From positions 1 to 58,969 of the forward strand of contig JACDED010000011.1 in the NCBI GenBank assembly GCA_013816615.1: a stretch of DNA of 58,969 nucleotides, in the 5' to 3' direction. Each line of letters begins with the position of its first letter. Positions within the stretch are counted from its first letter, which is position 1. The notes beneath the pieces are model-generated. The model was not told the DNA's origin and did not search any database. It worked only from the letters and a program-made list of their open reading frames with translations. The stretch comes from Bacteroidota bacterium. Lineage in GTDB: Bacteria > Bacteroidota > Bacteroidia > B-17B0 > Aurantibacillaceae. The position numbers and the translations under genes are program-made. Positions 8,086-17,094 of this stretch are shown here, one piece after another.

Positions 8086-9792
8086 CTAAAAACTACTGGT
8101 AATTGAAATAGCAAATCCATTACTGGCCGGTACTGTTCTACACACCCCACCCACACAGAAAATACCCGCCCTTTGTTTACCGTAGCTTAAAGAGATACGG
8201 TGCGGGCCGCTGGTATATCCGGCACTAAAATAAACATAATGTAATTTTAACGTTTCAACAGGGTTGCCGTAATTATATTGATCAATAGCTGCTAAGAAAA
8301 AATGGGTATTTGGTGTCCATTCTATTAATCCAACCACCCAGCTACCTAAATTCAAAGTGTCATTATTATCTCTTTGCATACCCTGTATTTCCATACGTAT
8401 GGCCGAATTTGACTTGTATTTGTAGGTAAGATCAATTACCTCTATACTGGCAAGTACATTCTTATAAGGCCCTTTAGGTGTATTATGCTGTACGATATTA
8501 ATATTGTTGAATTGATTAGAGTACATAAAAGTTCCTTTAAATTTTTTCGAGAATTTTTTAGTGATCTCGATAAAAAAATCATGGTATAATTCACCGCCAA
8601 ACTCTTCGTAATTGGTACGGTATAATTTAGAGGTAGTTGTACTGTCATCAATATGGATCGGGCTTAATAAATTTGCCTGTGATGCATTTAAGGTAATATC
8701 CATGCCATATTTACCACCTAATACAGAACCTTTAGGTACTTTGAACTGAACCTCTAACATACCACCAACTTCGCCTGTAGGCTGCGTGGCATAAGGGCTG
8801 TAAGCCGGCATTAAATAAGTATGCTGTTTGGTAGTAGCCGGTAAATAATTAATTAAAAGATTTTGTAAAGATGCATCTCTGTCGCTTCTAAAGCTCATAT
8901 TATCAATACGCTTGCCTTGTAATAAAATAGAAAAACCTTTGGTAGCATAAGAAGTAGATACAAACATGGCATCACCTTGTTGGTAACTGAAATACGATTT
9001 ACCCCCAACTATACTGCTGTTTGCAAGACTTGGGTCATTCTCTTTCTGTACATACTCAGCAAAAAAATTAAATCCGCCTCTTATTACATTCACTCTTCCG
9101 CCATAAGCCCCAACATTTTCAGGCAAAACAAAATCCGGATTTTCAGCTGGTTGGTATTTACTTACAAAACTTCCTCCTAAAATTACCTTGGTTTTTATGT
9201 TTTGTGCCAATGTATCAAAAGTTTCATTGATATTCCACTCACCATCAAAGCCCCTTACAATGCCTGGCCCAACTGTAAAGAACGAACGTTGTTTTCCTAC
9301 AAGTCCTTTAAACGTAAGGCCTTTATAAGGAGTAGAGATCACGCGAACGCCATCTAAAGAGTTATCAAATAATAATCCCGGTTCGTAATAGGTTCTGAAT
9401 AATAAACCACTTCCAAATTGCTCATAAATATTACCAACTGTAATATCCAATAACTGGTCCTGGTAACGCACAAAACGGTTGGTTATGCCTTGGCCTTTGT
9501 AACGTGCATCAAAACCCTGCATTACGTTATTATAAGCTTCATACCTTACCCCGGCAGAGAATTTGCCTTTGGTATAGTTAATATTACCAAATGCATTCGA
9601 CAGCATTTTTTCAGGTACAATAGGCGCACCAATTAAAGTGTCCTGTTTATAATACTGCGCGTCTATTTGAAAATAACCGTGTACAGAATTCACTTCGTCA
9701 GAAATGCTCTGCGCCTTAGTGTTAAAAGCATTTAGCAACACCATCAATAAAAAAGTAGCTGTTAAGCTACTTTTAAAATATTTTTTTAGCAT
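8086..9792 (-). CDS. DUF6029-type outer-membrane protein
   Basis: This is a 568-residue protein with an N-terminal signal peptide (ending near K-A-Q). It has many alternating-hydrophobic beta strands and a C-terminal strand ending in Phe (S-I-T-S-S-F), typical of an outer-membrane barrel. The early pattern H-G-Y-F-Q-I-D-A-Q-Y-Y and the segment I-Y-E-Q-F-G-S-G-L-L-F-R are what I associate with the DUF6029 family. Its biochemical role is unknown. It lies 26 bases upstream of the Omp28 gene and 63 bases downstream of the thioredoxin-like gene, so the three are probably one operon. Confidence 0.8.
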   Translation of the reverse strand: MLKKYFKSSLTATFLLMVLLNAFNTKAQSISDEVNSVHGYFQIDAQYYKQDTLIGAPIVPEKMLSNAFGNINYTKGKFSAGVRYEAYNNVMQGFDARYKGQGITNRFVRYQDQLLDITVGNIYEQFGSGLLFRTYYEPGLLFDNSLDGVRVISTPYKGLTFKGLVGKQRSFFTVGPGIVRGFDGEWNINETFDTLAQNIKTKVILGGSFVSKYQPAENPDFVLPENVGAYGGRVNVIRGGFNFFAEYVQKENDPSLANSSIVGGKSYFSYQQGDAMFVSTSYATKGFSILLQGKRIDNMSFRSDRDASLQNLLINYLPATTKQHTYLMPAYSPYATQPTGEVGGMLEVQFKVPKGSVLGGKYGMDITLNASQANLLSPIHIDDSTTTSKLYRTNYEEFGGELYHDFFIEITKKFSKKFKGTFMYSNQFNNINIVQHNTPKGPYKNVLASIEVIDLTYKYKSNSAIRMEIQGMQRDNNDTLNLGSWVVGLIEWTPNTHFFLAAIDQYNYGNPVETLKLHYVYFSAGYTSGPHRISLSYGKQRAGIFCVGGVCRTVPASNGFAISITSSF

Positions 9793-9855
9793 GGGGTAAA
9801 ATAAGGTAATTTTTGTGTTAAAAACAAAAAATTATTTACCTTATTTATAACTGGT

Positions 9856-10371
9856 TTAGTGAGATAAAGCCTCGCCTTTTGCAAGCTTTTTTACATTCTC
9901 ATATAAAGCATCTTCATCGCCTTCGGTATAAGAATTATGGCTCCAAACTATTTTGCCTGTACCATCTATTAAAAATGTGTGAGGTACATTATTTACGTTC
10001 ATAGCGCGTTTAAAATCAGAGTTCTCGTCAATATAAACTTCGTAATCCCAGCCTTTTGATTTCACATCCGTAACTACTTTACCTGCGCTGCGGGCATCAT
10101 CAATACTAATGGCAATTAATTTTACGCCGGTTTCTTTTGTCCACTCACTATAATTTTCTTGTATAGCATCTAACTCTTTTTTACAAGGTTTGCACCAGGT
10201 AGCCCAAAAGCTAATGATAATAGGCTTTCCGCCATTAGAAAAAGTGTTGGTATTTATTTTACTGCCGTCTAATTTTTTTACAATAGAAGAAGGGATCTTG
10301 TCACCGTCTCCACGTGATGAAGTAAAAGCAAAAGCGGTTACTACTAAAAGGGCTAAAATAATTTTTTTCAT
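9856..10371 (-). CDS. TlpA/ResA-like thioredoxin-fold protein
   Basis: This is a 171-residue exported thioredoxin-family protein. The signal peptide runs to about residue 20. The active site W-C-K-P-C follows the F-W-A-T strand, and the cis-proline loop V-P-H-T-F-L-I-D is present. Such proteins reduce or oxidise periplasmic disulfides, for example in cytochrome c or metalloprotein maturation. It heads a minus-strand group with DUF6029 and Omp28 genes, the latter also carrying a C-P-N-C motif. The exact partner is not evident from the sequence. Confidence 0.9.
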   Translation of the reverse strand: MKKIILALLVVTAFAFTSSRGDGDKIPSSIVKKLDGSKINTNTFSNGGKPIIISFWATWCKPCKKELDAIQENYSEWTKETGVKLIAISIDDARSAGKVVTDVKSKGWDYEVYIDENSDFKRAMNVNNVPHTFLIDGTGKIVWSHNSYTEGDEDALYENVKKLAKGEALSH

Positions 10372-10475
10372 GGTATAAATGTTTAAGTGAATTTACCAAT
10401 AATTGAGCCACAATATTAGCAAAAATATATTTAATTCCCGCTTTAACACTTTTAAACAAACTAAAATCTAAAATT

Positions 10476-10568
10476 TAACACTAAGACACTTAGAGCACAA
10501 AGAAACTTAGATTTTTAATAGTAATATTCTCTTAGTGCGCCTTAGTGAACTTAGTGTCTTAGTGGTTA
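10476..10568. repeat. intergenic inverted repeat of the CTTAGTG family, copy 1
   Basis: The left arm is 10476-10493 (TAACACTAAGACACTTAG) and the right arm 10550-10568 (CTTAGTGTCTTAGTGGTTA); they pair with one mismatch and one bulge. The right arm is preceded by further CTTAGTG units (10530-10548). The same unit with the same architecture occurs at 34955-35063. It lies between the divergent tlpA-like and hemL genes and is non-coding. Confidence 0.85.
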
Positions 10569-10592
10569 TGGGTAATTATTTTACTTTCCAGA

Positions 10593-10612
10593 TTTGCGAA
10601 ATCTGTGGCTAT
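10593..10612. repeat. half copy of the CCACAGATTT-type repeat
   Basis: TTTGCGAAATCTGTGGCTA resembles the right arm of the inverted repeat at 41135-41211 (TGCGAAATCTGTGG). No matching left arm is present here, so it is a solo half element. Confidence 0.55.
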
Positions 10613-10626
10613 TTATTTTATTTGCC

Positions 10627-10634
10627 TAATTTTG
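10627..10634 (+). promoter_or_regulatory. -7 box of the hemL promoter
   Basis: TAATTTTG fits TAnnTTTG and lies 13 bases before the hemL start codon, implying a very short leader. Confidence 0.45.
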
Positions 10635-10647
10635 CCAAAAATTTTCT

Positions 10648-11931
10648 ATGGATACAAGTAAATCGGCACAGCTCTTCGAAAAAGCAAAAACATATTTTCC
10701 GGGTGGGGTAAATTCTCCTGTGCGCGCATTCAGAAGCGTGGGTGGTAACCCTTTATTTATAGAAAAAGGAAAAGGCTCTCATATTTGGGATGCAGATGCT
10801 AACGAGTATATTGATTATTGCTGCAGTTGGGGACCATTGATCCTTGGTCACGCTAATGATAAAGTTTTAAATGCGGTTGATAAAACAATGCGTAACGGCA
10901 CATCGTTTGGCGCGCCAACTAAATTGGAAAATGAATTGGCAGATCTTATTTTATCCAATAATAAATTCATTCAAAAGATCCGTTTTGTAAGCAGTGGAAC
11001 AGAAGCCGTAATGAGCGCTATTCGTTTAGCACGTGGTTTTACAAAGCGTAATAAAATTTTAAAGTTCGAAGGTTGTTATCACGGACACGTAGACTCGCTT
11101 TTGGTAAAAGCGGGTAGTGGGCTTGTAACCTTTGGTAACTCCAGCAGTGCAGGCGTGCCCAAAAGTTTTGTGAATGAAACGATTGTTGTGCCCTTACATA
11201 ATAAAGAAGCTGTTAAAGAAGCTTTCGAAAAATTTAAGAACGAAATTGCCTGTATCATTATTGAACCAGTGCCTGCAAATAATGGTTTGTTATTACAGGG
11301 AAAAGAATTTTTAGAATTCCTTCGTGAGATTTGTTCTGCCAATAAAACACTTTTAATTTTTGATGAAGTGATCAGTGGATTTAGAATGGGTTTTTGTGGT
11401 GTTGCAGGAATGTATAACATTCAACCGGATATTATTACTTACGGAAAAATTATTGGCGGTGGTTTCCCGGTTGGTGCTTATGGTTCGAGCAAAGAAATTA
11501 TGAGCAACATTTCGCCTGAAGGCAATGTTTACCAGGCCGGTACATTAAGCGGCAATCCTGTTGCTATGAGTGCAGGTATTGCGCAGTTAACAGAATGTTT
11601 AACGCCAAATTTTTATGCTGATCTTGAAACTAAAACAAAATATTTAGTAGATGGCATCAATAAAATAAATCCATTCAAATTATTTAAGCTGTTTCATTTG
11701 GGTTCTATTTTCTGGATCGCCTTTACCGAAAAAGAAACAATAAATAATGCGGATGAAATTGATGCAAACAGCATGAGTTATTTTAAAACGTTGTATCATG
11801 CTTTATTAGAGAACGGAGTTTATCTGGGCCCAAGCGGTTACGAAGTTGGCTTTGTAAGCTCTGCGCATACAACAGCAGATCTTGATAAAACGATCTTAGC
11901 TTTTGAAAACAGTTTAAAAAAATTAGTTTAA
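10648..11931 (+). CDS. hemL: Glutamate-1-semialdehyde 2,1-aminomutase
   Basis: HemL is a PLP enzyme that converts glutamate-1-semialdehyde to 5-aminolevulinate, feeding haem synthesis by the C5 pathway. The 427-residue protein has the standard length. It shows the N-terminal F-P-G-G-V-N-S-P-V-R-A-F, the S-S-G-T-E-A cofactor loop, Y-H-G-H, the F-D-E-V-I-S-G-F-R strand and the PLP lysine in T-Y-G-K-I-I-G-G-G (Lys267). It starts a plus-strand group: pgk begins 14 bases after it. Several c-type cytochromes elsewhere in the window would need its product. Confidence 0.97.
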   Translation: MDTSKSAQLFEKAKTYFPGGVNSPVRAFRSVGGNPLFIEKGKGSHIWDADANEYIDYCCSWGPLILGHANDKVLNAVDKTMRNGTSFGAPTKLENELADLILSNNKFIQKIRFVSSGTEAVMSAIRLARGFTKRNKILKFEGCYHGHVDSLLVKAGSGLVTFGNSSSAGVPKSFVNETIVVPLHNKEAVKEAFEKFKNEIACIIIEPVPANNGLLLQGKEFLEFLREICSANKTLLIFDEVISGFRMGFCGVAGMYNIQPDIITYGKIIGGGFPVGAYGSSKEIMSNISPEGNVYQAGTLSGNPVAMSAGIAQLTECLTPNFYADLETKTKYLVDGINKINPFKLFKLFHLGSIFWIAFTEKETINNADEIDANSMSYFKTLYHALLENGVYLGPSGYEVGFVSSAHTTADLDKTILAFENSLKKLV

Positions 11932-11945
11932 ATTTATCTTAGTAT

Positions 11946-13139
11946 ATGAAAACAGTTGATTCTATAAAATTCTCAGACAAACGCGCAGTTATTCGCGTTG
12001 ATTTTAATGTGCCGTTGAACGATGCCTTCGAAGTAACAGATGCTACACGTATCCGCGCTGCAATTCCTACTTTAAAAAAGATCTTAAAAGATGGTGGAAG
12101 TCTTGTATTGATGAGTCATTTGGGTCGCCCTAAAGAAGGGCCAACTAATAAATATTCATTAAAACATATTGTTTCAGAATTAAGTAAACAATTGGGTACT
12201 CATGTTTCTTTTGCAGATGATTGCATAAGCGAAAAAGCATTTGAACAATCAACAGCATTAAAAAGCGGCGAAGTTTTATTATTAGAAAATTTACGTTTTT
12301 ATAAAGAAGAAGAAAAAGGTGACGAAAAATTTGCCGAAAAATTAAGTAAACACGGTGATATTTACGTGAACGATGCTTTTGGTACGGCTCATCGTGCACA
12401 TGCTTCAACAGCCGTGATCGCAAAATATTTTAAACCCGAAGCAAAATGTTTTGGTTTTGTAATGGCCGGCGAAGTGGCGAGTATTGATAAAGTATTAAAC
12501 CAAACACAAAAACCTTTTACCGCAATTGTTGGTGGCGCAAAAGTGAGTGATAAAATTTTGATCATTGAGCAGTTAATGGGCAAAGCAAATAATATTTTAA
12601 TTGGTGGTGGCATGGCATTTACATTTGTAAAAGCAATGGGCGGCCAAATTGGTAAATCACTTTGCGAAGATGATCGCTTAGAAATTGCAAAAGAATTAAT
12701 TAGCAAAGCAAAAACAAAAGGTGTAAATTTATGTATACCGGTGGATGCAATTATTGCAGATAATTTTGCAAACGATGCAAATAAAAAAGAAGTGGATATT
12801 GATAAAATTCCGGATGGTTGGATGGGATTGGATATTGGAGCTAAAACAATAAAAACGTTTGGTGATATTATTAAAAATTCAAAAACCATTTTATGGAACG
12901 GCCCAATGGGTGTTTTTGAAATGAGTAGTTTTGAAACAGGAACGAAGCAAGCAGCGTTTGATATTGTAGAAGCAACAAAGAACGGGGCCTATACTTTGAT
13001 AGGTGGAGGAGATAGCGTTGCGGCTATTAATAAATATAATTTAGCCGATAAGGTAAGTTATGTAAGCACCGGTGGTGGCGCTTTGTTAGAATATATTGAG
13101 CAAGGCACTTTACCGGGAGTAGAAGCAGTTAAAGCATAA
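11946..13139 (+). CDS. pgk: Phosphoglycerate kinase
   Basis: Pgk transfers phosphate between 1,3-bisphosphoglycerate and ADP in glycolysis. The 397-residue length is typical. It has the R-V-D-F-N-V-P-L substrate loop, the S-H-L-G-R-P motif, [19 protein letters not shown], the hinge/nucleotide motif W-N-G-P-M-G-V-F-E and a C-terminal G-G-G-D-S-V-A. It is 14 bases downstream of hemL and 10 bases upstream of a small lipoprotein gene, probably in one transcript. Confidence 0.98.
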   Translation: MKTVDSIKFSDKRAVIRVDFNVPLNDAFEVTDATRIRAAIPTLKKILKDGGSLVLMSHLGRPKEGPTNKYSLKHIVSELSKQLGTHVSFADDCISEKAFEQSTALKSGEVLLLENLRFYKEEEKGDEKFAEKLSKHGDIYVNDAFGTAHRAHASTAVIAKYFKPEAKCFGFVMAGEVASIDKVLNQTQKPFTAIVGGAKVSDKILIIEQLMGKANNILIGGGMAFTFVKAMGGQIGKSLCEDDRLEIAKELISKAKTKGVNLCIPVDAIIADNFANDANKKEVDIDKIPDGWMGLDIGAKTIKTFGDIIKNSKTILWNGPMGVFEMSSFETGTKQAAFDIVEATKNGAYTLIGGGDSVAAINKYNLADKVSYVSTGGGALLEYIEQGTLPGVEAVKA

Positions 13140-13149
13140 ATTAAATAAT

Positions 13150-13338
13150 ATGAAAGCAATAGTTTGTTTGTTTTTTTTAGTCGCAGGACTTTCTTCCTGT
13201 AGAAAAAATTATGTGTGTGAATGTAAAAATTCAAATGCAACTTATCCTGCCGGCGAAATAGAAGCTACGCGCAGTAAAGCAAAAAAATATTGCCAGGATC
13301 TTTCAACGGCAGATACTAAATGTAATATACAGCAATGA
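13150..13338 (+). CDS. Small Cys-rich lipoprotein
   Basis: This 62-residue predicted lipoprotein has a short signal with lipobox L-S-S-C at about residue 17. The mature peptide carries a C-E-C pair and two further cysteines. Its stop overlaps the ispF start in an ATGA arrangement (ATG at 13335, TGA at 13336-13338), which suggests translational coupling. No domain is recognised. It is kept as real because of the lipobox and the tight fit between pgk and ispF. Confidence 0.75.
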   Translation: MKAIVCLFFLVAGLSSCRKNYVCECKNSNATYPAGEIEATRSKAKKYCQDLSTADTKCNIQQ

Positions 13339-13820
13339 GTTTTAATATAAGAGTTGGTTTTGGTTACGATGTACATCCTTTGGGCGAAGGCCGGGAGCTT
13401 TGGCTTGGCGGCATTAAGTTAGCGTTTGATAAAGGTTGTGTTGGTCATAGCGATGCTGATGTTTTATTACATGCTATTTGTGATGCATTATTAGGCGCCG
13501 CCAATTTACGTGATATTGGTTTCCATTTTCCCAATACAGATCCAAAATACAGCGGCGCTGATAGCAAATTATTATTGGCCGAAGTTGTAAAATTACTAAA
13601 GGCAAATAATTATTTCATTGGTAATATTGATGCTACTTTATCTTTAGAAGATCCGAAAATAAATCCCCACATAAAAAAAATGCAGGAAGTATTGGCACCA
13701 ATTTTAGAAGTAACACCGAACGAAATTTCCATTAAAGCCACCACTAACGAAAAATTAGGATATGTTGGTAAAGGCGAGGGTGTAAATGCTTATGCTGTTG
13801 CGCTGATCTATAAAAAATAA
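13335..13820 (+). CDS. ispF: 2-C-methyl-D-erythritol 2,4-cyclodiphosphate synthase
   Basis: IspF cyclises CDP-methylerythritol 2-phosphate to the 2,4-cyclodiphosphate in the MEP isoprenoid pathway. The 161-residue protein has the metal-binding D-V-H (Asp12, His14), the G-H-S-D-A-D-V-L-L-H-A segment with the third metal ligand His46, L-G-A-A-N-L-R-D-I-G and the C-terminal K-A-T-T-N-E-K-L-G motif. It shares a 4-base overlap with the small lipoprotein gene upstream and ends the hemL-pgk group. Confidence 0.97.
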   Translation: MSFNIRVGFGYDVHPLGEGRELWLGGIKLAFDKGCVGHSDADVLLHAICDALLGAANLRDIGFHFPNTDPKYSGADSKLLLAEVVKLLKANNYFIGNIDATLSLEDPKINPHIKKMQEVLAPILEVTPNEISIKATTNEKLGYVGKGEGVNAYAVALIYKK

Positions 13821-13929
13821 GTCGTTACATTTTTTAAACACATTTAAGATTAGTTTTTTTATCTTTATTCACAAAAATTGATAGTTATTTTTTTGGTGTA
13901 AAATTTATTATTAAAAAGCTTGTAGCGAA

Positions 13930-14955
13930 ATGAAAACAGTATTAAGAAAATTTTTTGTAGGCGCAATTTTCCTGTGCGTTTTGCTCGCTTGTCAAACTGA
14001 AGTTATAAATGAGCAGCCCGCTGTTATTAAAGAAACTAATCCATTAAATGAAACAAAATTATCTGGTGAAGAAATTTGGCAAGCTCCGGATACAAATGAT
14101 ATTCCTGATAACGACGAAGGAAAAGCAATAAGGTATGGCAGGCAATTAGTGTTAAATACAGCTTTTTATATTGGCCCCAACGGCACTGTCGGAAAATACA
14201 CGGCAAATTTGATGAATTGTACCAATTGCCATTTAAAGGCAGGTACTGTTTTGTACGGATTTAATTTTTCCAGTACACATGCAAGATATCCCCAATACCG
14301 TGCGCGTGAAGATAAGATCTTATCATTATCACAACGCGTTAATAATTGTATAGAAAGGCCACACAGTGGCAAACCCTTGCCTATTGAAGGTAAAGAAATG
14401 ACCGCTATAATCTGTTATATAAAATGGGTAGGTCAAAATGCTCTTGTAAATAAACACGTAAAAGGCGATAGTCCGATTGATCTGGAATTTCCTGATGTTG
14501 CCGCTGATCCTGTAAAAGGCGAGGCTATTTATAAAAGAGAATGTTTATCGTGCCATGGCGCTGATGGAGAAGGAAAAATGCGTAGTGATAATGTGTGTTA
14601 TGAATACCCACCTTTATGGGGGCTTAAAAGCTATCAACCGGGAAGTAGTATACACAGGTTAGTTAAAGCGGCAACTTTTATTTATTGTAATATGCCCAAC
14701 GATAAAGCAACTTACCAAAAACCTTTTCTAACAAGAGAGGAAGCTTTTGATGTAGCTGCTTTTGTTAATGATGATAGAATTCATAAACGCCCTATAAATA
14801 ATGGCGCAGTCAATTATCCCAATGTAAGATCAAAACCTATTGATTATGGTGTTGGTCCTTACATTGACACTTTCCCTGAGATACAACATAAATTTGGACC
14901 GTTTAAGCCAATTGTTGAATGGCGAACTAAAAGAGGTTTGCCAACTAAATTTTGA
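13930..14955 (+). CDS. Dihaem c-type cytochrome lipoprotein, TsdA-like
   Basis: This 341-residue predicted lipoprotein (signal to an L-L-A-C lipobox) carries two haem-binding sites, C-T-N-C-H at 97-101 and C-L-S-C-H at 205-209. The segment Y-G-R-Q-L-V-L-N-T ... I-G-P ... N-C-T-N-C-H-L-K-A-G-T and the following P-Q-Y-R-A-R-E and C-I-E-R motifs resemble thiosulfate dehydrogenase TsdA and its relatives, which couple thiosulfate and tetrathionate. I infer a periplasmic redox enzyme or electron carrier; substrate is not proven. It stands alone with about 110 bases upstream and no obvious operon partner. Confidence 0.8.
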   Translation: MKTVLRKFFVGAIFLCVLLACQTEVINEQPAVIKETNPLNETKLSGEEIWQAPDTNDIPDNDEGKAIRYGRQLVLNTAFYIGPNGTVGKYTANLMNCTNCHLKAGTVLYGFNFSSTHARYPQYRAREDKILSLSQRVNNCIERPHSGKPLPIEGKEMTAIICYIKWVGQNALVNKHVKGDSPIDLEFPDVAADPVKGEAIYKRECLSCHGADGEGKMRSDNVCYEYPPLWGLKSYQPGSSIHRLVKAATFIYCNMPNDKATYQKPFLTREEAFDVAAFVNDDRIHKRPINNGAVNYPNVRSKPIDYGVGPYIDTFPEIQHKFGPFKPIVEWRTKRGLPTKF

Positions 14956-15042
14956 TTTATTATTTACAAATATTAAATTATAAATTTATGTTGTTTGATC
15001 TACAAAAAATTAAAAAACTAATAAAATCTTTAATTTTTTAAT

Positions 15043-15259
15043 TTGGGCGTTGCCTCCGGCCGCGCTTTCCGTTTCAATCTTTTTGTTCGTACCTCTCAAA
15101 AAGGATTTTCACTACAATCACTAACGCGGAAGCACGTACCGGATTTGCGAAGATTTGCGTGAGGGATAGAGCCATTGTTTGAGCTCTTTTTTATATGCCT
15201 GTAAAGGCAAATAAAAAAAGCGAGTGGCGAAAGCCCGACCCAAAAAGGGACACGCCCAA
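15043..15259 (+). repeat. structured dispersed repeat, copy 1
   Basis: This is a 217-base non-coding element with short terminal inverted repeats, TTGGGCGT at 15043-15050 and ACGCCCAA at 15252-15259. It is homologous to 17095-17288 in the same orientation: shared blocks include CGCGCTTTCC/GCAT, CAATCTTTTT, the CACTACAATC segment and an ACGCG block. Internal hairpins include GCC-TCC-GGC and GCCTgtaaAGGC. It fills most of the 412-base gap at 14956-15367. Its size, TIRs and internal pairing suggest a non-autonomous mobile element or a structured RNA. Confidence 0.75.
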
Positions 15260-15308
15260 GCCCCGCACTATTTTTTATAACAACACTATTATTTTGAAAC
15301 TTCCAATA

Positions 15309-15345
15309 AAAAAACTCCCAACAACTTATTTGCCGGGAGTTTTTT
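15309..15345 (-). terminator. terminator of the downstream minus-strand gene
   Basis: AAAAAACTCCC pairs with GGGAGTTTTTT around a 15-base loop. On the minus strand it follows the stop of the T9SS gene by about 20 bases; it could also act on the plus strand. Confidence 0.8.
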
Positions 15346-15367
15346 TTAATCGTGTAAATTTTAATAA

Positions 15368-16957
15368 TTATTCAACAATAATTTTAATTGTTGCCTGCGT
15401 ATTGTTTTGAGTGATCTTTACAAAATACAATCCTTTAATTTGATCTTGTAAATTGAAAGTATGAGTTCCGCTTTCCATTTTTTCATCTAAAATAACCTGG
15501 CCTAAAATAGTGGTGATAGATACCTGGGCACTTGAATTTAATTCTAAGTTAAACAAACCATTAGATGGATTAGGATATAATTTAATATCTGAACTTAAAA
15601 GCTGATTAGAAGAAATACCAGTACAAAATACAATTCCTTGAGTAACGGTTGTTGAACTTGAACAACCATTCGCGTCCGTACCATTCACAGTATAAGTTGT
15701 ACTTACTGTAGGAGTAACAGTTATACTTGAACCTGAACCACTTGGAAGCCAGGAATAAGTAGTAGCGCCTGTTGCGCTTAAAGTAGCTGTTTGGCCAACG
15801 CAAATTAAACTTTGGTTAGAGCTTGCGCCAACAGTTGGTAAAGCATTTACAGATACTGAGCTTACTGCTGTGTTTGAACCAACACAACCCGCTGCACTTG
15901 TACCTGTAACATTATAGCTGGTGTTAGTTGTAGGCGCAACAATAGTATTGCCGCCACTAATTGTATATGTACTTGCACCGCCAGGCGCTATTGTAAATGA
16001 TCCACCCGAACAAATAGTGCCGTTATTAACTGAAATAGTTGGAGTAGCATTAACAGTAACGTTGCTCACGGCTGAATTAGTACAACCTGAGGCGTTAGAG
16101 CCGGTTACTGTGTAAGATGAGTTTGTGGTAGGTGTAACAATAGCATTTCCGCCACTGAACGTATAGGTACTAGCTCCATTTGGCGTTATAGTAAAATTAT
16201 TACCAGAACAGATCGCGCCACTATTAACTGTAACTGTTGGCGATGGGTTTACCGACACTGATATAGAACTTACATTACTTGGAGTATTTACTGCAACTGA
16301 GTAATTTGTTGTAACGCTCGGAGAAACTGTTATTGAAGGTGTATTTGCACCGGTACTCCAGGTGTAAGTTGTTAGAGCTGTAGAATAATTTATTTTACCA
16401 TTCCATACTCTGGGAGAAAATGGAGATCCGCTAAATGGATATTCTATACCAATACCTTCAATAAACTGAAGGTTAGCGTCTGCGGAATATACGTTTCCTA
16501 CAGTAGTGCCATTTGTATAGTTCAATGAAACCGCTGTATTGGTAGATGTTACATAAAAAGCATATGTTTGGCCAGCCGGAATTGTTACGTTTACAGCAAT
16601 TGGCACTGGTGTAGCAATGCCAAAAGGTTGAGCCACAACGGCAGCTGTTCCAACTAAAGTCCATGAGGCAGCAGTATTCTCAAACCCCACATAAGAGTTT
16701 GCTTTATAATATATTGAAATAGAAGTATTAGCCATTGGATGGGCATCAAAACTATTTATAGTTATTGTATTAAGTGCAATAATGTTAAACATATTCCCTC
16801 TGTGATTATTACCACCGGTTAAAGTAGTGAGTAATTGATTGCCGGGAGCAGAAAGGGTTGTACTTTGACCATCACAAATAAGCGTGTTAGTTGCCACAAT
16901 TTGGCTATTGCAATTTAAATGAATTACAAATGTTAGAAGTAGTAAAAGTTTTTTCAT
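15368..16957 (-). CDS. Secreted Ig-like repeat protein with T9SS type A sorting domain
   Basis: This 529-residue exported protein has a signal peptide to about residue 19. Its N-terminal domain (about 20-200) resembles the jelly-roll-like domains of secreted Bacteroidota proteins. Four or five Ser/Thr/Asn-rich repeats of about 75 residues follow, each with G-A-S-T-Y-T and S-Y-T/N-V-T-G motifs. The type A sorting tail at about 455-529 (Y-P-N-P-S-N-G ... G-L-Y-F-V-K-I) directs T9SS export and surface anchoring. The repeats suggest adhesion, but the ligand is unknown. The gene is bracketed by the two dispersed repeats at 15043 and 17095, both on the plus strand. Confidence 0.88.
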   Translation of the reverse strand: MKKLLLLLTFVIHLNCNSQIVATNTLICDGQSTTLSAPGNQLLTTLTGGNNHRGNMFNIIALNTITINSFDAHPMANTSISIYYKANSYVGFENTAASWTLVGTAAVVAQPFGIATPVPIAVNVTIPAGQTYAFYVTSTNTAVSLNYTNGTTVGNVYSADANLQFIEGIGIEYPFSGSPFSPRVWNGKINYSTALTTYTWSTGANTPSITVSPSVTTNYSVAVNTPSNVSSISVSVNPSPTVTVNSGAICSGNNFTITPNGASTYTFSGGNAIVTPTTNSSYTVTGSNASGCTNSAVSNVTVNATPTISVNNGTICSGGSFTIAPGGASTYTISGGNTIVAPTTNTSYNVTGTSAAGCVGSNTAVSSVSVNALPTVGASSNQSLICVGQTATLSATGATTYSWLPSGSGSSITVTPTVSTTYTVNGTDANGCSSSTTVTQGIVFCTGISSNQLLSSDIKLYPNPSNGLFNLELNSSAQVSITTILGQVILDEKMESGTHTFNLQDQIKGLYFVKITQNNTQATIKIIVE

Positions 16958-17094
16958 GTTTTTTTAAAAGTTTAAGGAGTAAATGTAATTAAATTTCCTA
17001 AAAGATTGCAAGCAAATTGAAAGGCTTTTCACGGGCGTAAAATTGAAAAATTAGTGTTGAAACAATAAATTCTTTCTACTGTTTCTTTTTTAAT

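Noticed and set aside
12389-12889. 166-codon open frame antisense to pgk
   Set aside because: It is fully inside the strongly conserved pgk gene on the other strand and has no family features. It follows from codon bias.
15195-15410. Plus-strand open frame of 71 codons across the dispersed repeat
   Set aside because: It lies mostly in the structured repeat and the following terminator, has Lys/Pro-rich content without a domain, and runs into the end of a minus-strand gene. It is not a gene.
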